A stretch of DNA of 64,000 nucleotides from Roseomonas sp. (GTDB lineage Bacteria; Pseudomonadota; Alphaproteobacteria; Acetobacterales; Acetobacteraceae), in NCBI GenBank assembly GCA_031180725.1, contig JAPSLO010000011.1, positions 187,139-251,138 of the forward strand, read 5' to 3'. Every line of letters starts with the position of its first letter. Position 1 is the first letter of the stretch. Positions 52,047 to 61,769 of the stretch are shown piece by piece. A program made the position numbers and the translations under genes. The notes under the pieces were generated by a model. That model did no database searches and was not told where the DNA came from. It saw nothing but the letters and a program-made list of their open reading frames with translations.

Positions 52047-53537
52047 ATGAGCAGCGCTCGCCCCCCGCATGTCCTCTTTGTCACCGTGGACCAGTGGCCC
52101 GCACGCCTGCTCGGCATCGCCGGCCATCCGGTGGTGGAGACGCCGACCCTGGACGCGCTGGCGCGCAACGGCACGCGTTTCACCAATGCCTATGCCGAGT
52201 GCCCGATCTGCATCCCGGCGCGCCGCTCCATGATGACGGGCACCAGCCCGCGTACCCATGGCGACCGCGACTTCCAGCCCGCGCTGACCATGCCGGCGCA
52301 CCTGCCCACCCTGCCACGCGTACTGCGCGACGCTGGCTGGCAGACCAGCGCAATCGGCAAGCTGCACGTCTATCCGCCACGTGACCGCATCGGCTTCGAG
52401 GAGGCGCTGCTCTGTGAGGAGGGCCGCGCGCACCTCGGCGGGCCGGACGACTACGAGCTCTTCCTCTCGGACCGCGGCCATCCCGGCGCGCAGTTCATGC
52501 ATGGTATGGGCAACAACGAGTATGCCTGGCGGACCTGGCATCTGGAGGAGGCGCTGCACGCCACGAACTGGACGACTTGGGCGGCCGCGCGCTCCATCAA
52601 GCGTCGTGACCCGACCCGGCCGGGCTTTTGGCACGTCTCCTACACCCATCCGCATCCACCGCTGGTGCCGCTCGCCTCCTATCTCGAGCGCTACCGCGCC
52701 CGCGCGGCGGAGGAGACGGTCTGCGGTGACTGGGCGAAGGACCGGGAGGGCTGGCCGCCGGCGTTGCGGCTCGCCGGCGAGTACTGGGCTGCGCTGCCGC
52801 CGGAGCAACTCGCCGATGCGCGACGCGCCGTCTATGCCCTCTGCACGCACATAGATCACCAATTGCGCGTCATCATCGGTACGCTGCGGGAGGAGGAGAT
52901 GCTGGACAACACCGTCATCCTGCTCTGCTCCGACCATGGCGACATGATCGGCGACCACGGGCTCTACGCGAAGCGGCTGATGTACGAGGGCTCGGCCAAT
53001 GTGCCGATGATCCTGTTGGGACGCGCGGGCTGTACGCGGGTGGGCGTCGACGCGGTGGACGACCGGCTCGTCGGGCTGCAGGACATCATGCCGACTCTGC
53101 TCGACCTCTGCGGCGTGCCGGTGCCTGGAAGCTGCGAGGGCCTGTCCATGGTGGGCAAACGGCGGCGAGCAACGCTCTACGGTGAGTCGCTCACCGGCGC
53201 GAAGGCCACGCGCATGGTTCATGACGGTCGACACAAGCTCGTCTGGTACCCGGTGGGCAACCTGGTCCAGCTCTTTGACCTGCAGGAGGACCCGCGGGAG
53301 CTGCGCGACCTCGCGCGCGATCCGTCGCGGGCAGAGGTCCGGCGCCGGCTCGAAGCGGCGATGGCCGCCGAGCTCTATGGCGGCGATGAACGCTGGGCAG
53401 ATGGCGGACGCTTGGTCGGCGAACCGGATGACGGCAGCACGCGCAGCGGCCCGAACCGCGGCCTCTCCGGCCAGCGCGGCTACCACCAGCCATGGCCGCG
53501 GCTGACCGACCCGAGCCGGGCCGTCGGCTCCGCATGA
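52047..53537 (+). CDS. Sulfatase family protein, cysteine-type
   Basis: A 496-aa alkaline-phosphatase-superfamily hydrolase. Asp15 and neighbours (FVTVDQ) bind metal. Cys55 in CIPARRSMMTG is the C-x-P-x-R site converted to formylglycine by a maturase. SDHGDMIGDHGLYAKRLMYEG is the second metal and active-site segment. There is no signal peptide, so it acts in the cytosol, like choline sulfatases and phosphonate monoester hydrolases, which share the motif. It lies between two Bug genes and before an SDR. Confidence 0.84.
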   Translation: MSSARPPHVLFVTVDQWPARLLGIAGHPVVETPTLDALARNGTRFTNAYAECPICIPARRSMMTGTSPRTHGDRDFQPALTMPAHLPTLPRVLRDAGWQTSAIGKLHVYPPRDRIGFEEALLCEEGRAHLGGPDDYELFLSDRGHPGAQFMHGMGNNEYAWRTWHLEEALHATNWTTWAAARSIKRRDPTRPGFWHVSYTHPHPPLVPLASYLERYRARAAEETVCGDWAKDREGWPPALRLAGEYWAALPPEQLADARRAVYALCTHIDHQLRVIIGTLREEEMLDNTVILLCSDHGDMIGDHGLYAKRLMYEGSANVPMILLGRAGCTRVGVDAVDDRLVGLQDIMPTLLDLCGVPVPGSCEGLSMVGKRRRATLYGESLTGAKATRMVHDGRHKLVWYPVGNLVQLFDLQEDPRELRDLARDPSRAEVRRRLEAAMAAELYGGDERWADGGRLVGEPDDGSTRSGPNRGLSGQRGYHQPWPRLTDPSRAVGSA

Positions 53538-53553
53538 CGGGGGAGAACGCAAA

Positions 53554-54522
53554 ATGACGCGCATCACCCGCCGAACGGTGCTCGCGCTGCCGGCGCTGCT
53601 CGTGGCCGGTGCCGCCGCGGCCCAACCCTGGGCGCCCGAGCGCAATCTTCGCATTGTCGTCCCTTTTGGTCCTGGCACGCTGGCCGATGGCGCGGCGCGC
53701 CTGCTGGCTGAGCACCTGCAGCAGCGCTTCGGCCGCCCGGTGATCGTCGATAACAAGGGCGGCGCGACAACCACGATCGGCGCCGCCGAGGTCGCGCGCG
53801 CCGCGCCGGACGGCCACACGCTGCTGATGGCGCCGCCACCCTTCGTCATCACCCAGTTCGCCATGCCGCGCCTGCCCTACGACCCGGAGGCGGCCTTCCG
53901 CCCGGTGGCACTGGTGGCGACCTCGCCGATTTACCTCGCCGTCCGCGGCGACCTGCCGGCGCAAGACGTGGCAGGGCTTCTCGCGCTGGCCCGCGCACGG
54001 CCAGGCGCGCTGACCTATGCGAGTGTCGGCATCGGCTCCCTGCCGCACGTGGCGGGGGAGCTGCTGCGGCTGCGCGCGGGCGTGGACATCCTGCACGTGC
54101 CCTACGGCACCGGCGTGCTAGCGGGCAACGACCTCGTCGCCGGGCGGGTGGACATGGTCTTCACCTCCGAACTGCCTGTGCGCGCCTTCATCGAGGCGGG
54201 CCGCGTGCGCCTGCTCGCTGTCGCCGCGCCGCAGCGCCTGCCCCAGCGGCCCGACGTGCCGACCCTCGGCGAGGCGATGCCGCCGCTGCGCGCCGAGTTC
54301 TGGATCGGCCTGCTCGCCCCGTCCCGCACGCCGGATGCGGCCGTTGCCCGCTGGAACGCGGAGGTCAGCGCGCTACTCGCTGAACCGTCGATCGCCGAGC
54401 GCCTGGCGCGGCTCGACCTCACCGCCGCGCCCCGCACGCCTGAGGCCTTCGCGAACCTGCTCGCGGAAGAGCGCCGGCAATGGGGTGAGGCAATCCGCGC
54501 CGCCGACATCCGGATCGAGTAG
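53554..54522 (+). CDS. Bug-type TTT substrate-binding protein
   Basis: A 322-aa periplasmic protein with a Tat-like signal [19 protein letters not shown] and cleavage near AAAAQP. The core has [31 protein letters not shown] and [19 protein letters not shown]. The gap after the sulfatase is 16 bp, and the SDR GTG is one base beyond its stop. Two Bug genes around one enzyme suggest two related substrates or two uptake routes. Confidence 0.88.
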   Translation: MTRITRRTVLALPALLVAGAAAAQPWAPERNLRIVVPFGPGTLADGAARLLAEHLQQRFGRPVIVDNKGGATTTIGAAEVARAAPDGHTLLMAPPPFVITQFAMPRLPYDPEAAFRPVALVATSPIYLAVRGDLPAQDVAGLLALARARPGALTYASVGIGSLPHVAGELLRLRAGVDILHVPYGTGVLAGNDLVAGRVDMVFTSELPVRAFIEAGRVRLLAVAAPQRLPQRPDVPTLGEAMPPLRAEFWIGLLAPSRTPDAAVARWNAEVSALLAEPSIAERLARLDLTAAPRTPEAFANLLAEERRQWGEAIRAADIRIE

Positions 54523-54523
54523 G

Positions 54524-55375
54524 GTGACGCCCACCTCTGCCGCGCCGGTGGACGGCGTGCTGGCCGGCAAGGTCTGCGTAGTGACTGGCGCGGCGGCGGG
54601 GCTCGGCCGCGCCATCGCCCGGCTCTTCGTCCGTGCGGGCGCGGTACTGGTAGTCGCCGACCGCGACGCCGCGGGCCTCAGGACGCTGGTGGCGGAGACC
54701 GGCGCCAAGGCCGTGGTGGCGGACGTCACCGCCGGGGACGCGCCCGCTTCCATCCTGGCGCCCGCCATCGCGCGCGGCGGGCCCGACGTGCTGGTCAACA
54801 ACGCTGGCGGCAACACCGTGCTGCCGGTGCTGGAGACTTCGGATGCGGCTTGGGACGCAGCCATCGCCCTGAACCTGAGCAGCGCTTTCCGGCTGAGCCG
54901 TGAGGCCGTCCGCGCCATGCGCGCGCGGGGCCGGGGCGGCGCCATCGTCAATATGGCCTCGGTCAACGGCATGGTCGGGCAGGCGCGCTTCTCTGCCTAT
55001 GCCGCGGCCAAGGGTGGCATCCATGCGATGACCCGACAGATGGCGGTGGAATGCGGACGCGACGGGATCCGCATCAACGCACTCTCGCCCGGGTTGATCG
55101 TTACCGAGGCCTTTGCTGCCGTGCTAGATCCCGAGGACCTCCGGCTGACGGCGGAGGGCTATCCCATCGGTCGCGTCGGACACCCCGACGACGTCGCGCA
55201 TGCCGCGCTGTTCCTGGCAAGCGACGCAGCGGCGTTTATCACCGGCGCGGACATCCCAGTGGATGGCGGGCTGACCGCGCAGAACGCGGCCGCGGTCGTC
55301 TCGCCGCGCATCCGCGCCTGGGCCGGCCGGCCGCCCTTGGCCAATGCGCGGCCCGCCGGAGTGGGCGGCGAATGA
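54524..55375 (+). CDS. Short-chain dehydrogenase/reductase
   Basis: A 283-aa NAD(P)-dependent SDR starting at GTG 54524. The cofactor motif TGAAAGLG is at 21-28, NNAGG at 92-96, and the catalytic Ser146, Tyr159 and Lys163 (YAAAK) are in place. VDGGLTAQN near the C-terminus is typical of classical SDRs; the last 25 residues are an alanine/proline tail. As the last gene of the operon it may oxidise the alcohol released by the sulfatase. Confidence 0.86.
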   Translation: MTPTSAAPVDGVLAGKVCVVTGAAAGLGRAIARLFVRAGAVLVVADRDAAGLRTLVAETGAKAVVADVTAGDAPASILAPAIARGGPDVLVNNAGGNTVLPVLETSDAAWDAAIALNLSSAFRLSREAVRAMRARGRGGAIVNMASVNGMVGQARFSAYAAAKGGIHAMTRQMAVECGRDGIRINALSPGLIVTEAFAAVLDPEDLRLTAEGYPIGRVGHPDDVAHAALFLASDAAAFITGADIPVDGGLTAQNAAAVVSPRIRAWAGRPPLANARPAGVGGE

Positions 55376-56199
55376 GGCGCGGGTTCCTGCCGAGGGCGGC
55401 GGTTCCCGGGCTTCGTCAGGCGGCTACTGCTCCAAACGATCGACGATGTGGCGCTTATGCTGGACCGCTAAGCGGCAGGCCGAGAGGCCAGCCAAATGGG
55501 CCGGGTGCTCAACAGACGGTGACAGCGGCCGCTCAGCGGCTCGATATCACCCTGCGGAGGGCTGAAAGCTGACGGCCGTGCTCCGCCCCATCTCGGACTG
55601 GCCGACGACCGAGGCGATAGCGCGGGCGGCGACGCTGTTCGGGGCACTGAAGGCGCGGCTGGGCCAGCTCTGGCGATCCGGAAGGTCTAGGCGTCGCGGC
55701 GCAATGCCCGGCTTCCGCAGGAGGCTTCGCAACCATGGAGGCGGCCTTATTGCCGTGCGGATTGGCCTGAACAGGTGGAGGCCAACCCCGGAGATGGGCG
55801 CGCCCTGCGGCGTCTCCCGCCCGCGCGCCGGTCCGACTGCCGCCCGCGAAAGCGCCCGTGTCGCAATAGTTAAGGGGCGGCAACCGAAGCTGCCTTTTGG
55901 CGCGAGGGCCACCGCCAAGGAGGGCGGGAAGCAGTCGCACTGCTGACGGCACATTTCACCCAGACGACCACGATCATCGTCGAGGTGGTTGACAACACTT
56001 CGAGCGCCGGACCGGGCGGATGGGTGAGCTCACCGCATTGCCCGACAGCCACCAAGGCCGCGGCCTTCGGCGCACCGGGGCCTGCTCGCGGCCACTTGGA
56101 AGGCAAGAACCAGGTGCCATCGGTATGTGTCGAGTTCAGAGTCCGCTGGTCGAATAGCCGGCTCGGTCCGAAGCAGTTGGGCGCTGGCCGTCCGAGCCT
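55376..56199. other. 824-bp region without an identifiable gene
   Basis: Between the SDR and the convergent IclR gene. Several open frames exist, on the plus strand for example 55578-55946 and on the minus strand 55533-55952, but codon use is arginine- and serine-rich and no family motif is seen. The position between accessory modules suggests degraded mobile or duplicated DNA. I find no perfect long repeat, tRNA or structured RNA by eye. Confidence 0.45.
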
Positions 56200-56982
56200 T
56201 CACCGCGAGTGCGGTGTTGCCAGCCGCTGTGTGCCATCCGGCTGCCCTGCCCATTCTGCTGCGATGGCCTCGGCTGTGCGGCGTGCGGCGGATGCAAGCT
56301 CGGGGAGGTCGGCGGCAATGCGGCGTGGCATGGGCGCGGCGACGCTGACCGCGCCGGCCAAGCGTTGCTTCGGATCCATCACAGGCGCCGCGGCACTCAC
56401 AATTCCCTCGTAGTAGCTGTCCTCGGCCCAGCCCGCTCTCGCCGCACGGATCTGCGCAAGATGTGCCTCCAGTGCATCCGCGTCCGTCACAGTCCGCGGC
56501 GTGTAGCGCGCCAGGCCGGCGGCATAGACGGCGCGGCGCTCTGGCTCGGGAAGATTCGCCAGCAGTACCTGGCCGCCGGCCGAAGCGTGCAGAGGCATGC
56601 GCTCGCCGATCTCGTAGCCGACGCGGACTGGAAAGCGGCTCTCCACCACCGCCAGGCAGACTGCCTGCTGCCCGTCCTGCACCAGCAGTGCGACTGTCTC
56701 TCCGACTTCGTCGCGCAGCCGCTCGAGGTGGGGCGGGGCGATGTTTAGCAGCCCGTGCTGACTGATCCGCACCGCGGCGACGTCCAGCACGCCCAGGCCA
56801 AGCCGATAGAGGCGCGTCTGCGAATCCTGCTCGACAAAGCGCTCCGCCAGCATCGCGCGCAGCAGGCGGTGAACGCCGGCGCGGTCCATGTCGAGGCGTC
56901 GGGCGAGTTCGCTGACACCAAGTTCGGGCTCGGCACGCGTGAACTGGCGCAGCAGGCGCAGTGTGTTGCGGGCGGTCTTCAT
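56200..56982 (-). CDS. IclR family transcriptional regulator
   Basis: A 260-aa regulator. The HTH spans about residues 3-65 (ARNTLRLLRQFTRAEPELG, MDRAGVHRLLRAMLAERF). The effector domain has GERMPLHASAGGQVLLANLPEPER, the IclR ligand signature. It is divergent from the aminotransferase-amidohydrolase operon, with 122 bp between; two dyads in that spacer are candidate binding sites. It is likely a pathway-specific repressor or activator of that operon. Confidence 0.86.
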   Translation of the reverse strand: MKTARNTLRLLRQFTRAEPELGVSELARRLDMDRAGVHRLLRAMLAERFVEQDSQTRLYRLGLGVLDVAAVRISQHGLLNIAPPHLERLRDEVGETVALLVQDGQQAVCLAVVESRFPVRVGYEIGERMPLHASAGGQVLLANLPEPERRAVYAAGLARYTPRTVTDADALEAHLAQIRAARAGWAEDSYYEGIVSAAAPVMDPKQRLAGAVSVAAPMPRRIAADLPELASAARRTAEAIAAEWAGQPDGTQRLATPHSR

Positions 56983-57003
56983 GGCTCAGCAATGTGCCAG
57001 GGC

Positions 57004-57020
57004 GTTGTTCTATTATCAAC
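57004..57020. promoter_or_regulatory. Operator-like dyad GTTG-N9-CAAC
   Basis: GTTG-TTCTATTAT-CAAC lies 22 bp from the IclR start in an AT-rich island (57004-57060), with TATTTGACTACATT to its right. Its spacing fits IclR-type dimers, and the site could serve autoregulation. Confidence 0.4.
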
Positions 57021-57068
57021 ATTAGGAGGCCTGTTTCGTATTTGACTACATTCGGCCGCAACAGGCAT

Positions 57069-57085
57069 CGTTGACCCCGTCAACG
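57069..57085. promoter_or_regulatory. Perfect dyad CGTTGAC-CCC-GTCAACG upstream of the aminotransferase
   Basis: A seven-base perfect inverted repeat with a three-base centre, 19 bp before the aminotransferase ATG. It shares the GTTG/CAAC arms of the dyad at 57004, so the two may be a pair of IclR sites that overlap the operon promoter and leader. Confidence 0.5.
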
Positions 57086-57104
57086 ATCGAAGGCGCCAGG
57101 CTGC

Positions 57105-58493
57105 ATGTCGCTCGACCTCAACTCACCCTTTGCACGCGACATCGCGCATCACATCCATCCGCAAACCAATCTTCGCCTGCACGAGACGGAGGGCCCTCTG
57201 CTGATCGACCGTGGCGAGGGCTGCAGCGTCATCGACTCCGAGGGCAACCGCCTGATCGAGGGCATGGCCGGCATGTGGTGCGCCTCGCTCGGCTTTAGTG
57301 AGCAGCGCCTGGTGGACGCCGCGACGCGCCAGCTGCAGCGCCTGCCCTATATGCAGACGTTCGCGCATCGCTCGACCGATCCGATCATCGAGCTCGCGAC
57401 TCAACTGACGGCGATGGCTCCTGGGCCACGTCCCGGCGAGACGATGGCGAAAGCGCTGTTCGCCTGCTCGGGGTCGGAGGCGAACGACACCGCGATGAAG
57501 CTGGTGTGGTACTATCACCACTCGATCGGTAAGCCGGAGAAGCGCAAGCTGATCGCGCGCCGCCGTGGATATCACGGCACCACCATCGCGGCGGCCAGCC
57601 TGACCGGCCTGCCGAACATGCACCAGGATTTCAACCTGCCGCTGGCCGGCGTGCTCCATGTAACCTGCCCGCACTACTACAGGGAAGGCCGACCCGGCGA
57701 GAGCGAGGCCCAGTTCACCGACCGGCTGGTGGCCGAGCTTGAGGCGCTAATCCTTAACGAGGGACCCGACACAATCGGCGCCTTCATTGCCGAGCCGGTG
57801 ATGGGCACCGGCGGCGTGGTCGTGCCGCCCGAAGACTACTTTCCGCGCGTGCAGGAAGTTCTGCGGAAATACGACATCCTGGTGATCGCCGACGAGGTGA
57901 TCTGCGGTTTCGGCCGAACTGGTGAAGTCTGGGGCAGCGATACCTTCGGCATTCGCCCTGACATGCTCACTTGCGCCAAGGCGCTGTCGGCGGCCTACTT
58001 TCCGATCTCCGCCACCCTGGTCTCGCAGGCGGTGTACGAGGCGATGCGAGCCGAAAGCGACAAGCTCGGCAATTTTTCGCACGGCTTCACCTATGGTGGT
58101 CATCCCGTCGGCGCCGCGGTGGCGCTGGAAACGCTGGCGATTTATCGGGAGCGCGACATTGTCGGCCATGTTCGTCGTGTCGGGCCGCGGCTGCAGGCCG
58201 GGCTGCGCGCGCTTGCTGATCACCCGCTAGTCGGCGAGGCGCGCGGGATTGGACTGATGGGCGCGCTGGAGCTGGTGCAGGACAAGGTGACGCGGGCGTC
58301 CTTCCCACCCGCACGCAAGGTGCCGGGCTATCTGGCAGGCCGGATCCAGAAGCGAGGTGTGATCCTGCGCGGGCGCGACGACAGCCTGCTCTTCTCGCCA
58401 CCTCTGACGATTAGCGAGGCGGAGATCGACACCGTGCTGGACGCAGTCGCCGCCGGCCTTGACGAAACCCTGGACTGGGTGCGGGGGCACTAA
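57105..58493 (+). CDS. Class III aminotransferase (omega-transaminase)
   Basis: A 462-aa PLP enzyme. GSEANDTAMKLVWYYHH and GYHGTTIAAASLTG bind cofactor phosphate, Asp263 (IADEVICGFGRTG) pairs with PLP, and Lys292 (LTCAKALSAAYFP) is the Schiff-base lysine. The N-terminus MSLDLNSPFARDIAHHIHPQ and MWCASLGFSE are those of putrescine/beta-alanine:pyruvate-type transaminases. It would move an amino group from a primary amine to pyruvate. It is two bases before the amidohydrolase, so the two are co-translated. Confidence 0.88.
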   Translation: MSLDLNSPFARDIAHHIHPQTNLRLHETEGPLLIDRGEGCSVIDSEGNRLIEGMAGMWCASLGFSEQRLVDAATRQLQRLPYMQTFAHRSTDPIIELATQLTAMAPGPRPGETMAKALFACSGSEANDTAMKLVWYYHHSIGKPEKRKLIARRRGYHGTTIAAASLTGLPNMHQDFNLPLAGVLHVTCPHYYREGRPGESEAQFTDRLVAELEALILNEGPDTIGAFIAEPVMGTGGVVVPPEDYFPRVQEVLRKYDILVIADEVICGFGRTGEVWGSDTFGIRPDMLTCAKALSAAYFPISATLVSQAVYEAMRAESDKLGNFSHGFTYGGHPVGAAVALETLAIYRERDIVGHVRRVGPRLQAGLRALADHPLVGEARGIGLMGALELVQDKVTRASFPPARKVPGYLAGRIQKRGVILRGRDDSLLFSPPLTISEAEIDTVLDAVAAGLDETLDWVRGH

Positions 58494-58495
58494 CC

Positions 58496-60133
58496 ATGAA
58501 AGCCGAGCTGCTGCTGCATGGCGGGATTGTGCGCACCATGGACCCCGGCATGCCGACGGCGGAGGCCGTGGCGATCGGTGGTGGGCGTATCCTCGGCGTC
58601 GGCACGCGCACCGCGCTAGAGGGGCTGGTGGGCCCAGGCACCCGCCAGGTGGCGCTCGGCGGGCGCATGGTCATGCCGGGCATCGTGGATTTCCACATCC
58701 ATCTCCTCAGCGGCATGACGACGCGGCTCTACGCGACAGCGCTTACGCCCGCGGACGATTTCCCGACCGTGGTTGGGAAGGTCGCACGCGCCGCGGCGAA
58801 GCCAGGCCGGCGCGACTGGATCGTGGCGGGGCCCTATGGCGCCGCCGCGCTGGCGGGGATGGAAGCGCCAGGCGCACTGGCGGCGCTGGATGCGGTAAGT
58901 CAAGGGCGCCCCGTCGCGCTGATCCATGTCAGCGGCCACGGCCGTTTCGCCAATTCGCGCGCGCTGGAACTCGCGGGAATCGACGCCTCCACGCCGGACC
59001 CGCGCGACGGACACATCGTGCGGGATGCGCAGGGAAAACCGACGGGATTGCTGCACGAGACCGCCTGCTGGCCGGTCCGCGATGCTATCCCCAAGCTGAC
59101 CGGGGCCGAACTGCTCGAGGTTGGGCGCGAGGGGGTTCGGTACCTCAACGGCCTCGGCATCACCGGCTTCTGCGACGCAAGCGCGACGCGCGAGATGCTG
59201 GACGTCTTCCGTACCCTGGACGATGAGGGCGCGCTGAGCTGCTGGGCCGGCTTCAACCTGGCGCTGCACCCAACCGCGCTGGGCTACGATCCGGAGGCCG
59301 CGCCGGAGCTGCGCGCGGAACGGCGGGCGCTCTGCGGCCCGCATATGATCGCGGACTTCGCCAAAATCTTCCTCGACGGCGTGCCGTCGCTGCGGACGGC
59401 CGCGATGCTCTCGCCTTATGCCTCCGCCCCGGAGGAGCCGCCGGTCGCGATGGCGCTGGACCGCGACGGCCTGGCCGAGGCGATCGGCAATTTCGATGCG
59501 GAAGGCATGGGCGTGAAGGTGCATGCCATCGGCGATCGTGCGGTGCGCACCGTGCTCGACGCCGTGGAGATCGTGCGTGCCCGCAATGGTGCCGGAGGTC
59601 CGCAGCACCACATCGCGCATGGCCAGTTCATCCTGGACGAGGACATCCCGCGCCTGCGCGCCTTGAACGTGCTGGCGGACATGAACCCACCGCTCTGGTT
59701 CCCCAACGCTGCGAGCCTGACGCACGAACGCGTCGTCGGCCCGGAGCGCTACGCGCGTGCCTGGGGCATCCGCGACATCATGGTGTCCGGTGCCGCCATC
59801 GCAGTGGGGTCCGACTGGATGACCATCGCCGCCGACCTTGACCCATGGGAGGCGATGGCGGGCATGGTGACACGGCGCGACCCACGCGGCCGCTTCCCTG
59901 GCGCGCACCGCGTAGACCAAGCCCTAACCGTCGAGCAGGCGCTGCCGCTGCATACGCGCAATCCCGCCGTGGCGATGCGCTTCGGCGATCGGACAGGTGC
60001 GCTGACGCCCAACCTTTCGGCGGACCTTGTCGTGCTGGACCACGACCTGGCCGCGATCGACCCGATGGAGATAGCTGCTACGCGGGTGGAGGCCACGCTT
60101 TTCGAAGGACGGGTCGTGCACGGCGCGTTGTAG
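58496..60133 (+). CDS. Amidohydrolase, YtcJ-like (amidohydro_3)
   Basis: A 545-aa metal-dependent hydrolase. His67 and His69 (DFHIHLLSG) are in the first metal motif, HVSGHGRFANSRALELAGI is the family stretch after the first domain, KVHAIGDRAVRTVLDAVE carries a metal His, and SDW near residue 442 holds the last Asp. The family cleaves N-acyl or N-formyl groups from small molecules. Two bases separate it from the aminotransferase. It could release the primary amine that the transaminase then uses. Confidence 0.84.
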   Translation: MKAELLLHGGIVRTMDPGMPTAEAVAIGGGRILGVGTRTALEGLVGPGTRQVALGGRMVMPGIVDFHIHLLSGMTTRLYATALTPADDFPTVVGKVARAAAKPGRRDWIVAGPYGAAALAGMEAPGALAALDAVSQGRPVALIHVSGHGRFANSRALELAGIDASTPDPRDGHIVRDAQGKPTGLLHETACWPVRDAIPKLTGAELLEVGREGVRYLNGLGITGFCDASATREMLDVFRTLDDEGALSCWAGFNLALHPTALGYDPEAAPELRAERRALCGPHMIADFAKIFLDGVPSLRTAAMLSPYASAPEEPPVAMALDRDGLAEAIGNFDAEGMGVKVHAIGDRAVRTVLDAVEIVRARNGAGGPQHHIAHGQFILDEDIPRLRALNVLADMNPPLWFPNAASLTHERVVGPERYARAWGIRDIMVSGAAIAVGSDWMTIAADLDPWEAMAGMVTRRDPRGRFPGAHRVDQALTVEQALPLHTRNPAVAMRFGDRTGALTPNLSADLVVLDHDLAAIDPMEIAATRVEATLFEGRVVHGAL

Positions 60134-60167
60134 GCGCCCACTACGAAACGAGAGAAGGGGGACGAGG

Positions 60168-61745
60168 ATGCAACGACGGACATTCCTGGGAGCTGGAGCG
60201 GGGCTTCTGGCCGCCCCACGTCTCGCGGGGGCGCAGGGTGCGAAGGTACTGCGGTTCGCGCCGAGTTCGGACCTGGCCATTCTCGATCCAACGCTGGCCG
60301 CGGCTTATGTCACGCGTAACCACGCTCTGATGGTCTTCGATCAGCTGTACGGCCAGGACAACTCCTACACGCCGCGGCCGCAGATGGCAGCCGGGCATGT
60401 CGTCGAGAATGACGGCCGACGGTGGACGCTGACGTTGCGCGACGGACTACGCTGGCACGATGGGGAGCGCGTTCTTGCCCGTGACTGCGTCGCCAGTATC
60501 CGCCGTTGGGGGCGCATCGATTCCTTCGGCCAGGCCCTGATGGCCGCGACGGCTGAGCTTTCCTCGCCCGACGACCGCACCATCCGCTTCGAGCTGAAGC
60601 AGCCGTTTCCGCTCCTGCCGCATGCACTATCGAAGGTCGCGGTCTTCTGTCCCGTGATGATGCCACAGCGGCTGGCGGAGGCCGAGACGGGCAAGGCGAT
60701 TCCGGAGATGATCGGAAGCGGGCCCTTCCGCTTCATCGCCGGAGAACGCGTTCCCGGCGCGCGCAACGTATACGAGAAATTTGCGGATTACGTTCCGCGT
60801 TCGGATGGCGCGACCGAGTTCACGGCAGGTCCGAAGGTCGTGCACCTCGACCGCGTCGAATGGCTTACCATGCCGGACAGCGCCACCGCCGCGGCCGCCC
60901 TGCAACGGGGCGAAATCGACTGGTGGGAGACGCCGCCGGTGGATCTGGTGCCACTGCTGCGGCGCAACCGCAACCTGACGCTGCGCGTGCTTGATCCCGC
61001 CGGTTCCATCGCAACGCTGCGCTTCAACTTCCTCCACCCGCCCTTCGACAACGCTGCCATTCGCCGCGCGCTGCTGCGCGCCATCGATCAGAAGACCTGC
61101 ATGAACGCCGTGGTCGGCGACGACGCCGCGATGTACCGCACTGGCATTGGCGTCTTTAGTCCGCGCAGCCCGATGGCTACCGATGTCGGGATAGAGGTGC
61201 TGACCGGCCCGCGCGACATCGAACGTGCCAGGCGCGAGATTGCCGAGGCCGGCTACAACAATGAGAAGGTAGTCCTTCTCGGCGCCTCCGACATCCCGGC
61301 GATCAACGGCGTGACGGAGGTGGTCGCTGACACTATGAAGCGCTGCGGCCTTAACGTGGATCTGGTCGTGACCGATTGGGGGGCGGCGATCACGCGCCGG
61401 CTGAATCGCGGGCCGGTGGCACAGGGGGGATGGAGCGCCTTCTGCGGCACCTGGTCGGGTCAGGACTTCTTCAATCCGGCGGGCCACCTAGCGATCCGTG
61501 GCGCTGGCGAGCGCAGCTGGAGCGGCTGGCCCACCAACCAGAAGCTTGAGGACCTTCGCAGCGCGTGGTTCCAGGCGCCAGACGTCACCGAGCAGCAACG
61601 CCTTTGCCGCGAGATCCAGCAGGAAGTCTGGAACTTCGTCACTTACGTGCCACTCGGCCAATACGTCCAGAATACCGCGCATCACAGCTCCATCACGGGC
61701 GTGCTGCAGGGGCACGCCGCCTTCCATAACGTGCGGAAGGGCTGA
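60168..61745 (+). CDS. ABC transporter substrate-binding protein, family 5 (peptide/nickel type)
   Basis: A 525-aa periplasmic protein with a twin-arginine signal (MQRRTFLGAGAGLLAAPRLAGAQ). The SBP_bac_5 pattern is clear: DLAILDPTLAAAYVTRNH at the N-terminus, LTLRDGLRWHDGERVLARDC, then FNFLHPPFDNAAIRRALLRAID in the second lobe. These proteins bind oligopeptides or peptide-like molecules for Dpp/Opp-type permeases. No permease or ATPase genes follow, so it must work with components elsewhere. The neighbour at 61770 is a Bug protein. Confidence 0.87.
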   Translation: MQRRTFLGAGAGLLAAPRLAGAQGAKVLRFAPSSDLAILDPTLAAAYVTRNHALMVFDQLYGQDNSYTPRPQMAAGHVVENDGRRWTLTLRDGLRWHDGERVLARDCVASIRRWGRIDSFGQALMAATAELSSPDDRTIRFELKQPFPLLPHALSKVAVFCPVMMPQRLAEAETGKAIPEMIGSGPFRFIAGERVPGARNVYEKFADYVPRSDGATEFTAGPKVVHLDRVEWLTMPDSATAAAALQRGEIDWWETPPVDLVPLLRRNRNLTLRVLDPAGSIATLRFNFLHPPFDNAAIRRALLRAIDQKTCMNAVVGDDAAMYRTGIGVFSPRSPMATDVGIEVLTGPRDIERARREIAEAGYNNEKVVLLGASDIPAINGVTEVVADTMKRCGLNVDLVVTDWGAAITRRLNRGPVAQGGWSAFCGTWSGQDFFNPAGHLAIRGAGERSWSGWPTNQKLEDLRSAWFQAPDVTEQQRLCREIQQEVWNFVTYVPLGQYVQNTAHHSSITGVLQGHAAFHNVRKG

Positions 61746-61769
61746 GCCCGCGAATGGAAGGAGGTCTCG

